NCBI GenBank assembly: GCA_014874385.1
Contig: JACWAE010000049.1
Coordinates: 1 to 49,586, forward strand
From: Dehalococcoidia bacterium
GTDB lineage: Bacteria > Chloroflexota > Dehalococcoidia > SZUA-161
Direction: 5' to 3'
Length of the DNA stretch: 49,586 nucleotides
The notes under the pieces are model-generated. The model was not told where the DNA came from, searched no databases, and saw only the letters and a list, made by a program, of their open reading frames with translations. Below, in pieces: positions 7,628 through 16,233 of the stretch (position 1 is its first letter; every line of letters starts with the position of its first letter). Made by a program: the position numbers and the translations under genes.

Positions 7628-8635
7628 ATGAAGATCGCGTTCTTTGAAATTGAATCCTGGGAGAGAAGGTATCTCAGGAAGCAACTACAAGCCCATGAAC
7701 TCCGATTTTATCTGGAACCTGTAAGCCTGGATAATGCGGAGAAGGTCAGGGATATCCAGATACTATCTACCTTCATCGATTCACACGTCGACCAACTGCT
7801 CCTGGAGCGCCTCCCTGAGCTGAAGATGGTAGCTACCAGGTCCACGGGATTCGACCATATCGACTTGAATGAGTGCAAGCGAAGGAGCATAGTTATCTCC
7901 AATGTGCCTTCTTATGGTGAGAATACGGTTGCCGAGCACACTTTCGGCCTGATTCTGTCATTATCCCGAAATCTGTGCAATGCCTGTGTCAAACGACTCA
8001 CCGGAGACTTCTCTATGAGAGGGCTGACAGGGTTTGACCTTAAAGGGAAGACCCTGGGCGTTGTGGGCACAGGACGAATTGGCCTTCACGTGATCAAGAT
8101 TGCCAAAGGTTTCGGAATGAATGTGCTGGCCTACGATGCCAGGCAAAATGAGCTTTTGGCCGAAGTGCTGGGATTCGCTTACGTTTCGCTGGAGGAACTC
8201 TTGAGTCAGTCTCATATAGTAACATTGCATGTTCCGTATAACGAGCACACCCATCATCTTATCAACAGGGATAGAATTAGATTGATGAAGAAGGGCGCCT
8301 TTCTCATCAATACGGCCAGAGGCACAATTGTAGACACCGAAGCACTGGTGGAGGCTCTCGACAGTAAGAACATTGGCGGGGCGGGGCTGGATGTATTAGA
8401 GGGCGAGGAACTGGTGAGAGAGGAGAAAGCTATATTGGGGGACCCTAATAAATTGGAGGTCCTGTCTGGCCTGGGCATAAACCATATTCTTTTGAGCAAA
8501 CCTAACGTTATCTACACACCCCACATCGCTTTTTATAGCAAGGAGGCGCTGGAAAGGATTCTGGGGACGACGGCACAGAACATAGTTGCTTTTGCCTCAG
8601 GGAATCCACGCAATGTTGTTGACGTCAACCAGTAG
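7628..8635 (+). CDS. D-isomer-specific 2-hydroxyacid dehydrogenase
   Basis: The 335-residue protein belongs to the D-lactate dehydrogenase-like branch. The NAD loop is VVGTGRIGLHVIK (about 145-157) with D170 at the end of the second strand. The catalytic set is R231 in NTARGTIVD, E258 in GLDVLEGEE and H299 in YTPHIAFYS. The start at 7628 has GGGAGG upstream. An in-frame ATG 16 codons earlier lacks a good site and would add a non-family tail. The reaction is the reversible reduction of a 2-keto acid, pyruvate being the likeliest, to the D-hydroxy acid. It closes the three-gene catabolic run. Confidence 0.93.
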   Translation: MKIAFFEIESWERRYLRKQLQAHELRFYLEPVSLDNAEKVRDIQILSTFIDSHVDQLLLERLPELKMVATRSTGFDHIDLNECKRRSIVISNVPSYGENTVAEHTFGLILSLSRNLCNACVKRLTGDFSMRGLTGFDLKGKTLGVVGTGRIGLHVIKIAKGFGMNVLAYDARQNELLAEVLGFAYVSLEELLSQSHIVTLHVPYNEHTHHLINRDRIRLMKKGAFLINTARGTIVDTEALVEALDSKNIGGAGLDVLEGEELVREEKAILGDPNKLEVLSGLGINHILLSKPNVIYTPHIAFYSKEALERILGTTAQNIVAFASGNPRNVVDVNQ

Positions 8636-8754
8636 AGATAATGGATTTTTACTAAGTTGAAAAGTGTTGCTAAACGACCTCCATTGAGCGTTTGAGATTT
8701 ATATCGGCAAGATGTTAACATTAAGGCGGATTATGTCAGCAGCAGGGGGCTCTA

Positions 8755-9489
8755 ATGGCAGCAATACCACGGGATGCAGCGACTCTGATTCTCATGCGTA
8801 ACGGCGACCGAGCAAGTACCGGAATTGAGATTCTGCTGGTACGAAGACACGCCAGAAGTGCCTTTATGCCCGGTGCTTATGTTTTCCCGGGCGGGGCACT
8901 GGAAGCTGCCGATTACACTCTCCAGGCCGAGAGAATTTGCCACGGGCTCAGCTTCGCGCAGGCCCAGGATATTATCGCGGGTACTTCCCCTCCGGAAAAG
9001 GCTCTGGGATTCTTTGTCGCTGCTATCCGGGAGACATTCGAGGAAGCGGGGATACTTCTGGCTTACCGGGAAACCCCCAATGTCATAGCCCTCAGCGACG
9101 ATGAAGAGGCGAGGTTCGCCGGATACCGCAGACAGGTAAGTAAGGACCCCTTCTCCTTCGCCACAGTCATCGAGAGGGAGGGGCTGAAGCTTGCTGCCGA
9201 AAATCTCTTTTATTTCGCCCACTGGATTACTCCGGAGATCTCTCCTATTCGGTACGACGCCCGTTTTTTTGTATCTGCTGCGCCCTCAAATCAGGCTGTT
9301 CTCTGCGATGCGTTAGAGACTACCGAGCATGTATGGATTTCCGCTCAGGAGGCGTTAAAGGAGCAACGGGGGGATTTTTGGCTGCCTCCTCCGACACTGG
9401 CGAGCATCAGCTTGCTTGCCCGGTTCCCCAACGTCGATGAGGTCATCGCCTGGACCAGGAACAATGATATACTGACAAACGTTGGCTGA
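8755..9489 (+). CDS. NUDT19-like Nudix hydrolase
   Basis: The 244-residue protein has a Nudix box split by an insert. FPGG is at 44-47, but the RETFEEAG part is at 92-99, about 30 residues farther than the canonical spacing. The metal ligands E96 and E97 and the following GILL are intact. This split box is a trait of the NUDT19/RP2 group, known in animals as CoA and acyl-CoA diphosphatases. A role in CoA turnover is therefore inferred and fits a genome rich in acyl-CoA enzymes. It has an ATG after an AGCAGGGGG site and stands alone, between the hydroxyacid dehydrogenase and a convergent enoate reductase. Confidence 0.85.
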   Translation: MAAIPRDAATLILMRNGDRASTGIEILLVRRHARSAFMPGAYVFPGGALEAADYTLQAERICHGLSFAQAQDIIAGTSPPEKALGFFVAAIRETFEEAGILLAYRETPNVIALSDDEEARFAGYRRQVSKDPFSFATVIEREGLKLAAENLFYFAHWITPEISPIRYDARFFVSAAPSNQAVLCDALETTEHVWISAQEALKEQRGDFWLPPPTLASISLLARFPNVDEVIAWTRNNDILTNVG

Positions 9490-9532
9490 AGAGACTCCCA
9501 ACCCTCGGCGGTATAAAGCTACTAAATCTCCT

Positions 9533-11503
9533 CTACAGGATGCGAGCGATATCGAATGCGCCCCATATCGCATCTATTATCTTGGCTGGATTCTCACAAT
9601 CACCGACAGAATAGAGCTCCTTGACCTTCCCCTGCAGGGCTTTCAGCATATCCGTCTCCGGCTTTAGACCCAGGGCCAGTATAATGGTATCGGCCTTAAG
9701 CTCGGCCTCGAACCTGCGGAATTTATTCTCCACAACAGCGCCGTGCTCCGATATTCGGACCAGATTGGTGTTGGTCAAAACGCTCACGCCGTTCTCGGCC
9801 AGCATCTTAAACAGATACTGTTTGTTCGCCTCGAAGACCTCAGGGATGATATCCTCAAGCGCTTCGACTACGGTTACCTTTTTGCCTTTCTGCGCCAGGT
9901 AGACTGCGGTTTCGCAACCTACCAGGCCCCCGCCGGCGACAACAACACGTTCGCCAGCCTTCTTCCTGCCCAAAAGCACGTCGATGGCAGTGACAACCTT
10001 CTCATTCTTGATTCCAGGGATGTCAGGCACAAGTGTGCTGGAACCTGCGGCAACGATGACCACCTCCGGTTTTATTTTGTCCACCAGCTCCGGGGTAACC
10101 GCCTGCTTCAACTCGACCTTCACCCCGAGCTTCCTCAATTGAGTAACATAATAATCGTTCAGCAGTCTCACGTCGCGCTTAAACTCGGGTACAGACCCCT
10201 CTATCAGATGTCCCCCCAGCCTATCGCGCTTTTCGTACAGGGTTACTTGATGCCCCCTCAATGCAGCTACTCTGGCTGCCTCCATGCCTGCAACGCCGCC
10301 TCCCACCACAAGCACAGCCCTGGGTTTCTCAGACGGGACAATGGTGTACTCCTTCTCGTTACCTGTGGCAGGGTTCACAGTACAGCTCAGCGAGGCTCCC
10401 ATCATTATCCTGGCTAAACATCCATCGTGACACCCTATACAGGGGCAGATGTCCTCCTGTCTGCCCTCCTTTACCTTCAAGGGCCATTCCGGGTCCGCCA
10501 GAAGTGCCCTTCCCAGGGCGACAAAATCCGCTTTCCCAGCCTTGAGAACTGAGTCTGCCAGCTCCGCATATCCCAGCCGCCCCACAGTGATAACGGGTAT
10601 TTTAACCGCCCCCTTCGCTGCTTCCGCCATGTCTACCATGCAGCCGGGCGGCTGATATATCGGCGGATGCGGCCAGTACCAATCATCGTAGCAGCCGGCA
10701 TCGACATGGAGGGCATCTACACCTGCCCTCTCCAATCTCCTGGCAATCTCCAGAGACTCCCCGACGCCGCGACCGCCTTCCAGGTAATGGTTGATGGCAT
10801 ACCTGTAGATCACAGGGAAGTCATTTCCCGCTTTCCTTTTTATGTTTTTTATGATTTCCAACGAAAAGCGGAGTCTGTTGTCCAGGCCTCCCCCGTACTT
10901 GTCTTTCCGTTTGTTCCACAGAGAGGTCGTAAACTGGTCCATCAGGTATCCCTCGTGGCCGTGCAGCTCTATGGCATCAATGCCCGCTTCCTTAACTATC
11001 TCGGCGGCGGTTTTGAATGATTCTATTATTGCGTCCACCTCGCCTGTCGTGAGCTCGCGGGTGATTACCTTCTGGTCCCAGACGTTGGGCACAGCAGATG
11101 CTCCCACCGCTTCGAGGTTCAATAGTGCTATCATATGGGGGTTAAACACGCGTCCGAAGCCTGCTGTCAACTGGATCGCTATCTTAGCACCATGGCTGTG
11201 AACAGAATCGGCTAACTGCCTCAGCATAGGTATAACGTCGGGACCATCGATTCTCGGTACGAAAGATAACCCCTGCTTTTTTAATGGCCCGAACTCGATG
11301 TCCAGGGTAGGAAGGCAGAGCCCGGTTATTATCAGACCGACGCCACCTCTGGCCCGTGCCACATAGTAATCTATAACTCGCTCCGAAATCCTGCCATCTG
11401 GTTCTATGAGTCCGATCATGCCCATGGGGGCCATCGCTATTCTGTTCTTTATCTGCAGCTTGCCTATTCTGCCCGGCTCGAACAACTTTTCGATCTTGTA
11501 CAT
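9533..11503 (-). CDS. NADH:flavin oxidoreductase / 2,4-dienoyl-CoA reductase-like enzyme
   Basis: The 656-residue protein is an FMN, 4Fe-4S and FAD enzyme. Residues 1-350 form the old-yellow-enzyme barrel (GRIGKLQIKNRIAMAPMG, ELHGHEGYLMDQF, GRALLADPEW). The iron-sulfur ligands are C355, C358, C362 and C374 in the family spacing x2, x3, x11. From 396 come VLVVGGGVAGMEAA and, further on, VVVAGGGLVGCETA, the two dinucleotide folds. Relatives include FadH, BaiCD-type bile-acid reductases and trimethylamine dehydrogenase. Reduction of an enoate or dienoyl-CoA with NAD(P)H is expected. It is transcribed alone. Confidence 0.93.
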   Translation of the reverse strand: MYKIEKLFEPGRIGKLQIKNRIAMAPMGMIGLIEPDGRISERVIDYYVARARGGVGLIITGLCLPTLDIEFGPLKKQGLSFVPRIDGPDVIPMLRQLADSVHSHGAKIAIQLTAGFGRVFNPHMIALLNLEAVGASAVPNVWDQKVITRELTTGEVDAIIESFKTAAEIVKEAGIDAIELHGHEGYLMDQFTTSLWNKRKDKYGGGLDNRLRFSLEIIKNIKRKAGNDFPVIYRYAINHYLEGGRGVGESLEIARRLERAGVDALHVDAGCYDDWYWPHPPIYQPPGCMVDMAEAAKGAVKIPVITVGRLGYAELADSVLKAGKADFVALGRALLADPEWPLKVKEGRQEDICPCIGCHDGCLARIMMGASLSCTVNPATGNEKEYTIVPSEKPRAVLVVGGGVAGMEAARVAALRGHQVTLYEKRDRLGGHLIEGSVPEFKRDVRLLNDYYVTQLRKLGVKVELKQAVTPELVDKIKPEVVIVAAGSSTLVPDIPGIKNEKVVTAIDVLLGRKKAGERVVVAGGGLVGCETAVYLAQKGKKVTVVEALEDIIPEVFEANKQYLFKMLAENGVSVLTNTNLVRISEHGAVVENKFRRFEAELKADTIILALGLKPETDMLKALQGKVKELYSVGDCENPAKIIDAIWGAFDIARIL

Positions 11504-11638
11504 ATCTGACTTCCTTTCTTTAGCTGATGCGGATGCCGGCTCCAGAAGCTCACGGAAGCTCTGGCAATAGTGTACCCATGCTAATATTCGGCAGGGGTGA
11601 AGGTCACTGCCACAGCCCGCTCCGCCTTCGGCTTCACT

Positions 11639-12871
11639 TTATGAATAGATAGTGTATGTCAGAGTGTAAAAGTTATGGCCGATCCCGTAGTTCTCATAGA
11701 TAACGAAATTGTATGTCCCACTGGTTTGTGCCTGCAAGCTGAAGGTCGCCTGTCTAATCCGGCCAAGCTCTTTCACCACGTTGCCGTTAGGGTCCTGGAT
11801 TTGTGCTCCGATATCATACGTATTCGCTACTATCTCCCCCTGCACCCACTGGCCGGCGCTTAGTTGTATCGGTATCGACACTACTTGCCCGTACAGCTCA
11901 CCGGTCACCGGAGTCTGGTCTTGTGGTGTCAGTTCGGTAAAGTAAACGGTCACACTTTTGTCCGAGCTCATAGTCACCGTGGTCGGGTTTACGCCATTGC
12001 TGTCGGTTCCGTTCCAGTTCTTGAAGATATAGCCCAGTGCCGCCGTAGCGGTCAAATTGACTACAGTACCGGCATCGTAAGTGTTCTTGGTGAGGCTCAC
12101 GCTGCCCCCCTCGCTCGGATCGCTCGCAGTTGAGAGAGTATAAAGCCTGGTGAAATAGGCAGTAACCGTTTTGTTGCCATCCATTACCACGTTCAACGTA
12201 GCGGATGCGCCCGAGGCATCCCCTCCCCAATGGTCGAACCTGTAACCGGTGCCGGGCATGGCTGTCAGGGTTACAGTAGCTCCGGCTTCATAGTTGCCGC
12301 CCGGAGGGTCGACGCTGCCGCCACCCCCGGGGCTGAGCCTGCTTTCGAGAGTATATATGACCTTGCTGAAAACAGCGACGGCTGTCTCATCGCTATTCAT
12401 AGTTATAACCGTATTGTCTGAGGTGCCTGAGATACTCCCTTCCCAGTGGTCGAACCTGAAGCCTATGGCCGGGGCGGCTACCAGGGTAACCTCCGTTCCT
12501 GCGTCGTAGGTACCATTGTTGACATTGACGCTGCCGCCTCCCACAGGGCTGCTGAGGACAGACAGGTCATATTGCCTGACAAAATAGGCGATAACGGATT
12601 TCTGGCTGTTCATGGTGATTTGAAACGTGGTTGATACACCCGAGGCGTTGCCTCCCCAGTGGTCAAACCTGTAACCTGCGGCCGGGGTGGCTGTCAGGGT
12701 CACCTCTGTTTTATCCACATAGCTGCCGCCGCTGGGACTGATACTGCCGCCCTCATCGGGGCTGCTGGAGGTTGCGAGAATATAGTGCGCCGGCCCGCCA
12801 CATGCCCCCAGTACCGATACAGACACAAGCAGCAGGACTGCCAGGATGGTCGAGCAGATTTTCTTGTTCAC
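11639..12871 (-). CDS. Surface lipoprotein with four divergent InlB B-repeats
   Basis: The 410-residue protein has a signal peptide MNKKICSTILAV ending in a lipobox VLGAC. Four tandem repeats of about 70 residues follow, each with the frame YxLxxxxSPxxGGSV...Y..GTxVTLTAxPxxGYxFxHWxG...T..M....SVTAYF, the divergent InlB B-repeat (Flg_new_2). The last 110 residues form a beta-rich domain that resembles a bacterial pre-peptidase C-terminal fold (QLSAGQWVQGEIVAN). It is anchored outside the cell and probably binds a surface or ligand; no enzyme motif is seen. The start is a GTG with AGGAGG six bases upstream; the ATG seven codons earlier has no site. Perfect TTGACA and TATAAT boxes lie upstream at 12946-12972. 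The repeats differ in DNA sequence, so they are old. Confidence 0.88.
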   Translation of the reverse strand: MNKKICSTILAVLLLVSVSVLGACGGPAHYILATSSSPDEGGSISPSGGSYVDKTEVTLTATPAAGYRFDHWGGNASGVSTTFQITMNSQKSVIAYFVRQYDLSVLSSPVGGGSVNVNNGTYDAGTEVTLVAAPAIGFRFDHWEGSISGTSDNTVITMNSDETAVAVFSKVIYTLESRLSPGGGGSVDPPGGNYEAGATVTLTAMPGTGYRFDHWGGDASGASATLNVVMDGNKTVTAYFTRLYTLSTASDPSEGGSVSLTKNTYDAGTVVNLTATAALGYIFKNWNGTDSNGVNPTTVTMSSDKSVTVYFTELTPQDQTPVTGELYGQVVSIPIQLSAGQWVQGEIVANTYDIGAQIQDPNGNVVKELGRIRQATFSLQAQTSGTYNFVIYENYGIGHNFYTLTYTIYS

Positions 12872-12945
12872 TTCATGCCTCCTCAGGAGCATTTTTGGGT
12901 TGACAACCTGGAAAGCTGAAATCGCCTTTGATTTTTCACATGTGG

Positions 12946-12972
12946 ATTATAGCACAAAAAAAGCCCTGTCAA
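12946..12972 (-). promoter_or_regulatory. Promoter of the InlB-repeat lipoprotein
   Basis: On the minus strand there is TTGACA (12967-12972), a 15-base spacer with seven T residues, then TATAAT (12946-12951). Both hexamers are perfect. The spacer is short, but an extended TGTGC before the -10 could compensate. The start codon is about 75 bases downstream. The same TGTGCTATAAT block stands upstream of the malic enzyme. Confidence 0.6.
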
Positions 12973-13008
12973 GCCCCCAAATGCCCGCCCGAATGCCATC
13001 GTGTAATT

Positions 13009-13136
13009 GTTGCGAGGCCACTTCTGGCAGACTATTCCTCTCTCGCGCTCGGAATACGCTCCGCAATCTCCTCTTACTCGCAGGTAGGGATAGGCACGGT
13101 GAGATTGCCGCGGCCTCCTTCGGATGGCCTCGCAAC
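13009..13136. repeat. Inverted-repeat element, MITE-like, 128 bp
   Basis: The ends are a perfect 12-bp inverted repeat, GTTGCGAGGCCA (13009-13020) and TGGCCTCGCAAC (13125-13136). Inner arms, GCAATCTC near 13060 and GAGATTGC at 13101, pair as well. The GCAATCTC...CTCGCAACGAC wording is that of a widely dispersed bacterial palindromic repeat. There is no reading frame. It fills most of the gap between the lipoprotein promoter and the DUF3786 gene. Confidence 0.65.
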
Positions 13137-13228
13137 GACATGGGAATAAGGTGCGAAGGGGTGGGGTGAATACTCGATGCTTGCCTTCGTTTCCCTCGAC
13201 AGATATACTTGTTTGAGAGGAGACAAAG

Positions 13229-13825
13229 ATGGCAAATGACGCTGCTTTAGAGCAAGCCCTCAAGGAGATGAAAGGTATTGTTCCCTACGCCGTCGCCTCG
13301 AAGAGCGGCACCGATTACGATGGCAAAAAGTTCAGAATACCCTTCTTCGACCGCTTCTTTCTGGTGCATTACCCGGAAGTGAACATAGCCGAAGAAGGGA
13401 AAACGGCCCCTGTTCCGCAGTATCTGGAGATTCTCCTGCTGCACTACCTGTTGCAGGCTAAGGGCACATCAGTCGCCGATGAGTGGATCGCCTACCGTCA
13501 GCTTCCCGGAGCCAATTTATTCGAGCGGAGGTTCATTCAGATGGCGGTGCAGCCGCTTCTTCGCGCCTTCGATAACAATATCGAGGGATTTAAGAAGGCG
13601 GGGCTGGCCGTGGGAGGCATCCCCATAACCCGCACCGGCGATGCCGCCTTCAAATTCATGGCGCTGCCCAAAATCCCGATGGCCTGCATATTCTACCAGG
13701 GCGAGGAAGGAATACCCACCTCGGTCAATATCCTCTTCGATGCCGGCGCTCCGAACTACCTGCCTACAGAAGACCTGTCTCTGGTGGGGGTCTACCTCGT
13801 TAATGCAATGAGGAAAGTTAAGTAG
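13229..13825 (+). CDS. DUF3786 domain-containing protein
   Basis: The soluble 198-residue protein matches my recollection of DUF3786: FFDRFFLVHYPEVNI near residue 40, a run ending WIAYRQLPGANLFERRF, then GDAAFKFMALPKIPMACIFYQGEEG and ILFDAGAPNYLPTEDLSLVG at the C-terminus. Family members occur in anaerobes, often near corrinoid or CO-dehydrogenase genes, and their function is unknown. GAGAGGAG precedes the ATG. It stands alone between repeat-filled spacers, and its neighbour converges from the other strand. Confidence 0.72.
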   Translation: MANDAALEQALKEMKGIVPYAVASKSGTDYDGKKFRIPFFDRFFLVHYPEVNIAEEGKTAPVPQYLEILLLHYLLQAKGTSVADEWIAYRQLPGANLFERRFIQMAVQPLLRAFDNNIEGFKKAGLAVGGIPITRTGDAAFKFMALPKIPMACIFYQGEEGIPTSVNILFDAGAPNYLPTEDLSLVGVYLVNAMRKVK

Positions 13826-13855
13826 GGCACGGGTGCACCGTGCCGAGTAACAGGT

Positions 13856-13996
13856 TACTAATCCCCCTCAATCCCCCTTTAATAAAGGGGGAAGCAGATA
13901 ATTAACTAGCCCTTTAACAAAGGAGAGAAGTTTACGATCTACAAGCCCCCTTTTCTAAACTTGTCCCTGACTCGTTCAGGGAGGGGGCAATAGGGG
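13856..13996. repeat. Dispersed CCCCCTTT...AAAGGGGG hairpin repeats
   Basis: CCCCCTTT and AAAGGGGG arms (about 13873-13892) form a hairpin preceded by AATCCCCCTCA. A second, looser unit follows (GCCCCCTTTTCTAAA ... AGGGAGGGGGCAATAGGGG). The first unit recurs in the opposite orientation at 38029-38066. It lies between convergent genes and may end transcription from both sides, but the T-runs are weak. Confidence 0.6.
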
Positions 13997-13997
13997 A

Positions 13998-15455
13998 TTA
14001 CAAATCTCCTAATCTCCTCAGTATATCCCAGAAGGCCCCGCGGCATCCCGCTTTGATAGCATTCACCAGCACAGTGTTGTCATTGTAGTTGTAGTTCCGC
14101 TCCGCACCGGACGGCGAGACGAAGAAGAAGCGCTCATCTCCTCCGATAAGCCCAGAGAGATAGTCGGCAGAATCAGCACCCAGGCCTGATGACACATAGA
14201 ATACCGGTTTAAAGAAATTGCCATTCCCCTCAACGGTGCCGCGTAGATTGGGGTTCTCCTGCAAAGAGCCCTGTCTCTGGACCATTTCTGCCATCTTCGT
14301 ACGCGGGAAGATACGCACCCCGAACGAAACCCCTACCCTATCCGGAGAAAGCTTCTTCATGATCTCGATAGTCTGTCGCATAGACTCCCTGGTCTCACCC
14401 GGCCCGCCGAGCAGGAGGTCATACATGAAAATAATGCCCTCCTGGTGGCAGACCTCAGCCGTACGGCTGAGGTCTGCCACCGTGAACTCACGCCCCAGGC
14501 AGCGCAGCATGTCGTCACTGCCGCTGTCCGCCCCGAAATCGATGCCGGCACATCCCGCCCTGCGGCACAGAGCAGCCAGTTCCCGGGAAAAGGGCACAGG
14601 GCTGGCATACGCATACCATCTCACCTTTTCTCCCAGGCCGCGTCTAACCAGCTCCAGGCAGATGTCGCGGGCATGGCCTTCAGGGATGTTGAACTCACTA
14701 TCGCAAAAATGTAAATGGTCGATGCCCATCTCAAGCAGTGACTCTATCTCATCGGCAACGCTTTGAGGGGAGCGAAGACGCAACTTCTTCCCCTTACCTG
14801 CAGGGTCAGCGCAGTAGATGCACTCCCCAGGACAGCCCCGCTTGCTCTCAACGTTGCCCATGCCGCCCTCAATGAAATAGCGATAATTGCCGACTGTGCT
14901 TCTCTCCAGTGCACCAATGCGGCTTAGTTCGAGGTATTTGGGGGCGTTAATGAGGTAGCCTTCTCCGCTGCGAAATACCAGCCCCGGCACATCGCGATAA
15001 TCTCGTTTTGCTGCAATCCTCTCGACAAGCAGAGGCAGCGATAGCTCACCCTCTCCCCAAATCCCCAGGTCGAGGCCGTAATAGCTCAGAATGGCCTGGG
15101 GCATGATAGAGAACCCGGAGCCACCCAGGACTATGGGCGCTTCTGTCTTCACTTTCAGCAGGTCTATGACCCGCTTGTACCTGTCAATACAGAAATCCTG
15201 GCTGGCGAGGTAAGTGTCATCTGTGTTGCGCAGCGTCACCGCTACTATCAGCACATCGTTACGGGCAAAATAGCCCTCGATATCGCGGGAGATATCAGTC
15301 GAGAAGCAGAGGTCGAGCAGGTCTACTTGAAACTTGCTCCTCTTGAGGGCATACGCAAGATAGTCCAGCGCCAGAGGAGCCACGGCAGGCTTCATCTGGT
15401 TGGGATTGACCAGAAGCACCTTGCCCCGTCTCTGTGACGAAACCCTTGCACGCAT
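13998..15455 (-). CDS. B12-binding-type radical SAM protein
   Basis: The protein has 485 residues. The N-terminal part (about 12-140) has the cobalamin-binding Rossmann layout (GKVLLVNPNQ, VDLLDLC, APIVLGGSGFSIMP, GEGELSLP) but lacks the DxHxxG B12 ligand. The radical SAM core has C208, C212 and C215 in RGCPGECIYCAD and continues with HLHFCDSEFN and LLGGPGETRES. Such enzymes do methylations or ring chemistry on unknown substrates. It is followed after four bases by an alpha/beta hydrolase gene on the upstream side, so the pair is co-transcribed. A perfect 38-bp palindrome lies inside the gene (14444-14481), coding for residues around VADLSRTAEVC. Confidence 0.87.
   Translation of the reverse strand: MRARVSSQRRGKVLLVNPNQMKPAVAPLALDYLAYALKRSKFQVDLLDLCFSTDISRDIEGYFARNDVLIVAVTLRNTDDTYLASQDFCIDRYKRVIDLLKVKTEAPIVLGGSGFSIMPQAILSYYGLDLGIWGEGELSLPLLVERIAAKRDYRDVPGLVFRSGEGYLINAPKYLELSRIGALERSTVGNYRYFIEGGMGNVESKRGCPGECIYCADPAGKGKKLRLRSPQSVADEIESLLEMGIDHLHFCDSEFNIPEGHARDICLELVRRGLGEKVRWYAYASPVPFSRELAALCRRAGCAGIDFGADSGSDDMLRCLGREFTVADLSRTAEVCHQEGIIFMYDLLLGGPGETRESMRQTIEIMKKLSPDRVGVSFGVRIFPRTKMAEMVQRQGSLQENPNLRGTVEGNGNFFKPVFYVSSGLGADSADYLSGLIGGDERFFFVSPSGAERNYNYNDNTVLVNAIKAGCRGAFWDILRRLGDL
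14444..14481. repeat. Perfect 38-bp palindrome inside the radical SAM gene
   Basis: GGTGGCAGACCTCAGCCGT is followed at once by its exact reverse complement ACGGCTGAGGTCTGCCACC, with no spacer. It is in frame and does not break the protein. A hairpin or cruciform of 19 pairs in a coding region is unusual. Confidence 0.9.
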
Positions 15456-15459
15456 CGGT

Positions 15460-16233
15460 TCACCACCCGGCCATTCCGTTGACCTTTTTCAGCCAGGCCA
15501 GGGCAGCGCCCATAGCCGGCTCGCTTAACCGCAGCCTGTGCTCGGCGCCCGGGATAATAGAGATATCCTTGGGCTCCTCAGCCCTGTTATATAGCTCCCG
15601 GGCATGGCTCAGGGGTACGGTCTGGTCGCTGTCACCGTGGACTATCAAGACCGGGCGAGGCGATATTTTATGTATCCACTTGAGAGTGCTAACCTCATCG
15701 AAGCCCCTGGCCCATTCCTTCACGGACGGCGGGAAATTGTCATCCCTGACTATGCCCACCTGGCGGCAGTGTGCCAGAAACTCCTCAATGCGATTGAACT
15801 CAGCTATATCAAAGAACCTGGCGGGACAGGCACAGGCAACGATCGAGGAAGCTCGCTTATCGTGGGCAGCGCAGTAGACTGAGGCCATGGCTCCACCGCT
15901 GAACCCCATCAGCGACAGCCGGGATTTATCCACGGTATCAAGCTGGAGCAGGTAATCAATCGCTGCTTTCACATCACGCGTCCAGCCCAGCATGTCGAAA
16001 TTGCCTTCGCTCTCGCCGGTGCCCCTGAAATTGAAGATAAAGGCAACAAAACCCTCCCTGCAAAACCTTTCGGCAAGCAGGGGATAGCCCCTGTCGGTCG
16101 GATCGGGAGTTCTTTTGGCAGGGACGCCATGACAGATGCAGAGGGCGGGATGTGTGCCTTTGCCCGAGGGAAGATAGACCTCCGCTGCAAGCCGAAGGCC
16201 GTCAACTTCAAGCTTAACCTTTTTTGCCGACAT
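15460..16233 (-). CDS. Alpha/beta hydrolase (dienelactone hydrolase/peptidase-like)
   Basis: The 257-residue protein has a complete catalytic triad: S112 in MGFSGGA, D203 in HGDSDQTVP and H232 in GAEHRLR. LCICHGVPA (31-39) carries the oxyanion segment, and FNFRGTGESEG is typical of the hydrolase_4/BAAT-like group. The substrate is unknown; a cytoplasmic ester or amide is likely as there is no signal peptide. Its ATG overlaps the end of the frameshifted moaE gene by 20 bases, so translation was probably coupled to it. The radical SAM gene follows after four bases. Confidence 0.88.
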   Translation of the reverse strand: MSAKKVKLEVDGLRLAAEVYLPSGKGTHPALCICHGVPAKRTPDPTDRGYPLLAERFCREGFVAFIFNFRGTGESEGNFDMLGWTRDVKAAIDYLLQLDTVDKSRLSLMGFSGGAMASVYCAAHDKRASSIVACACPARFFDIAEFNRIEEFLAHCRQVGIVRDDNFPPSVKEWARGFDEVSTLKWIHKISPRPVLIVHGDSDQTVPLSHARELYNRAEEPKDISIIPGAEHRLRLSEPAMGAALAWLKKVNGMAGW

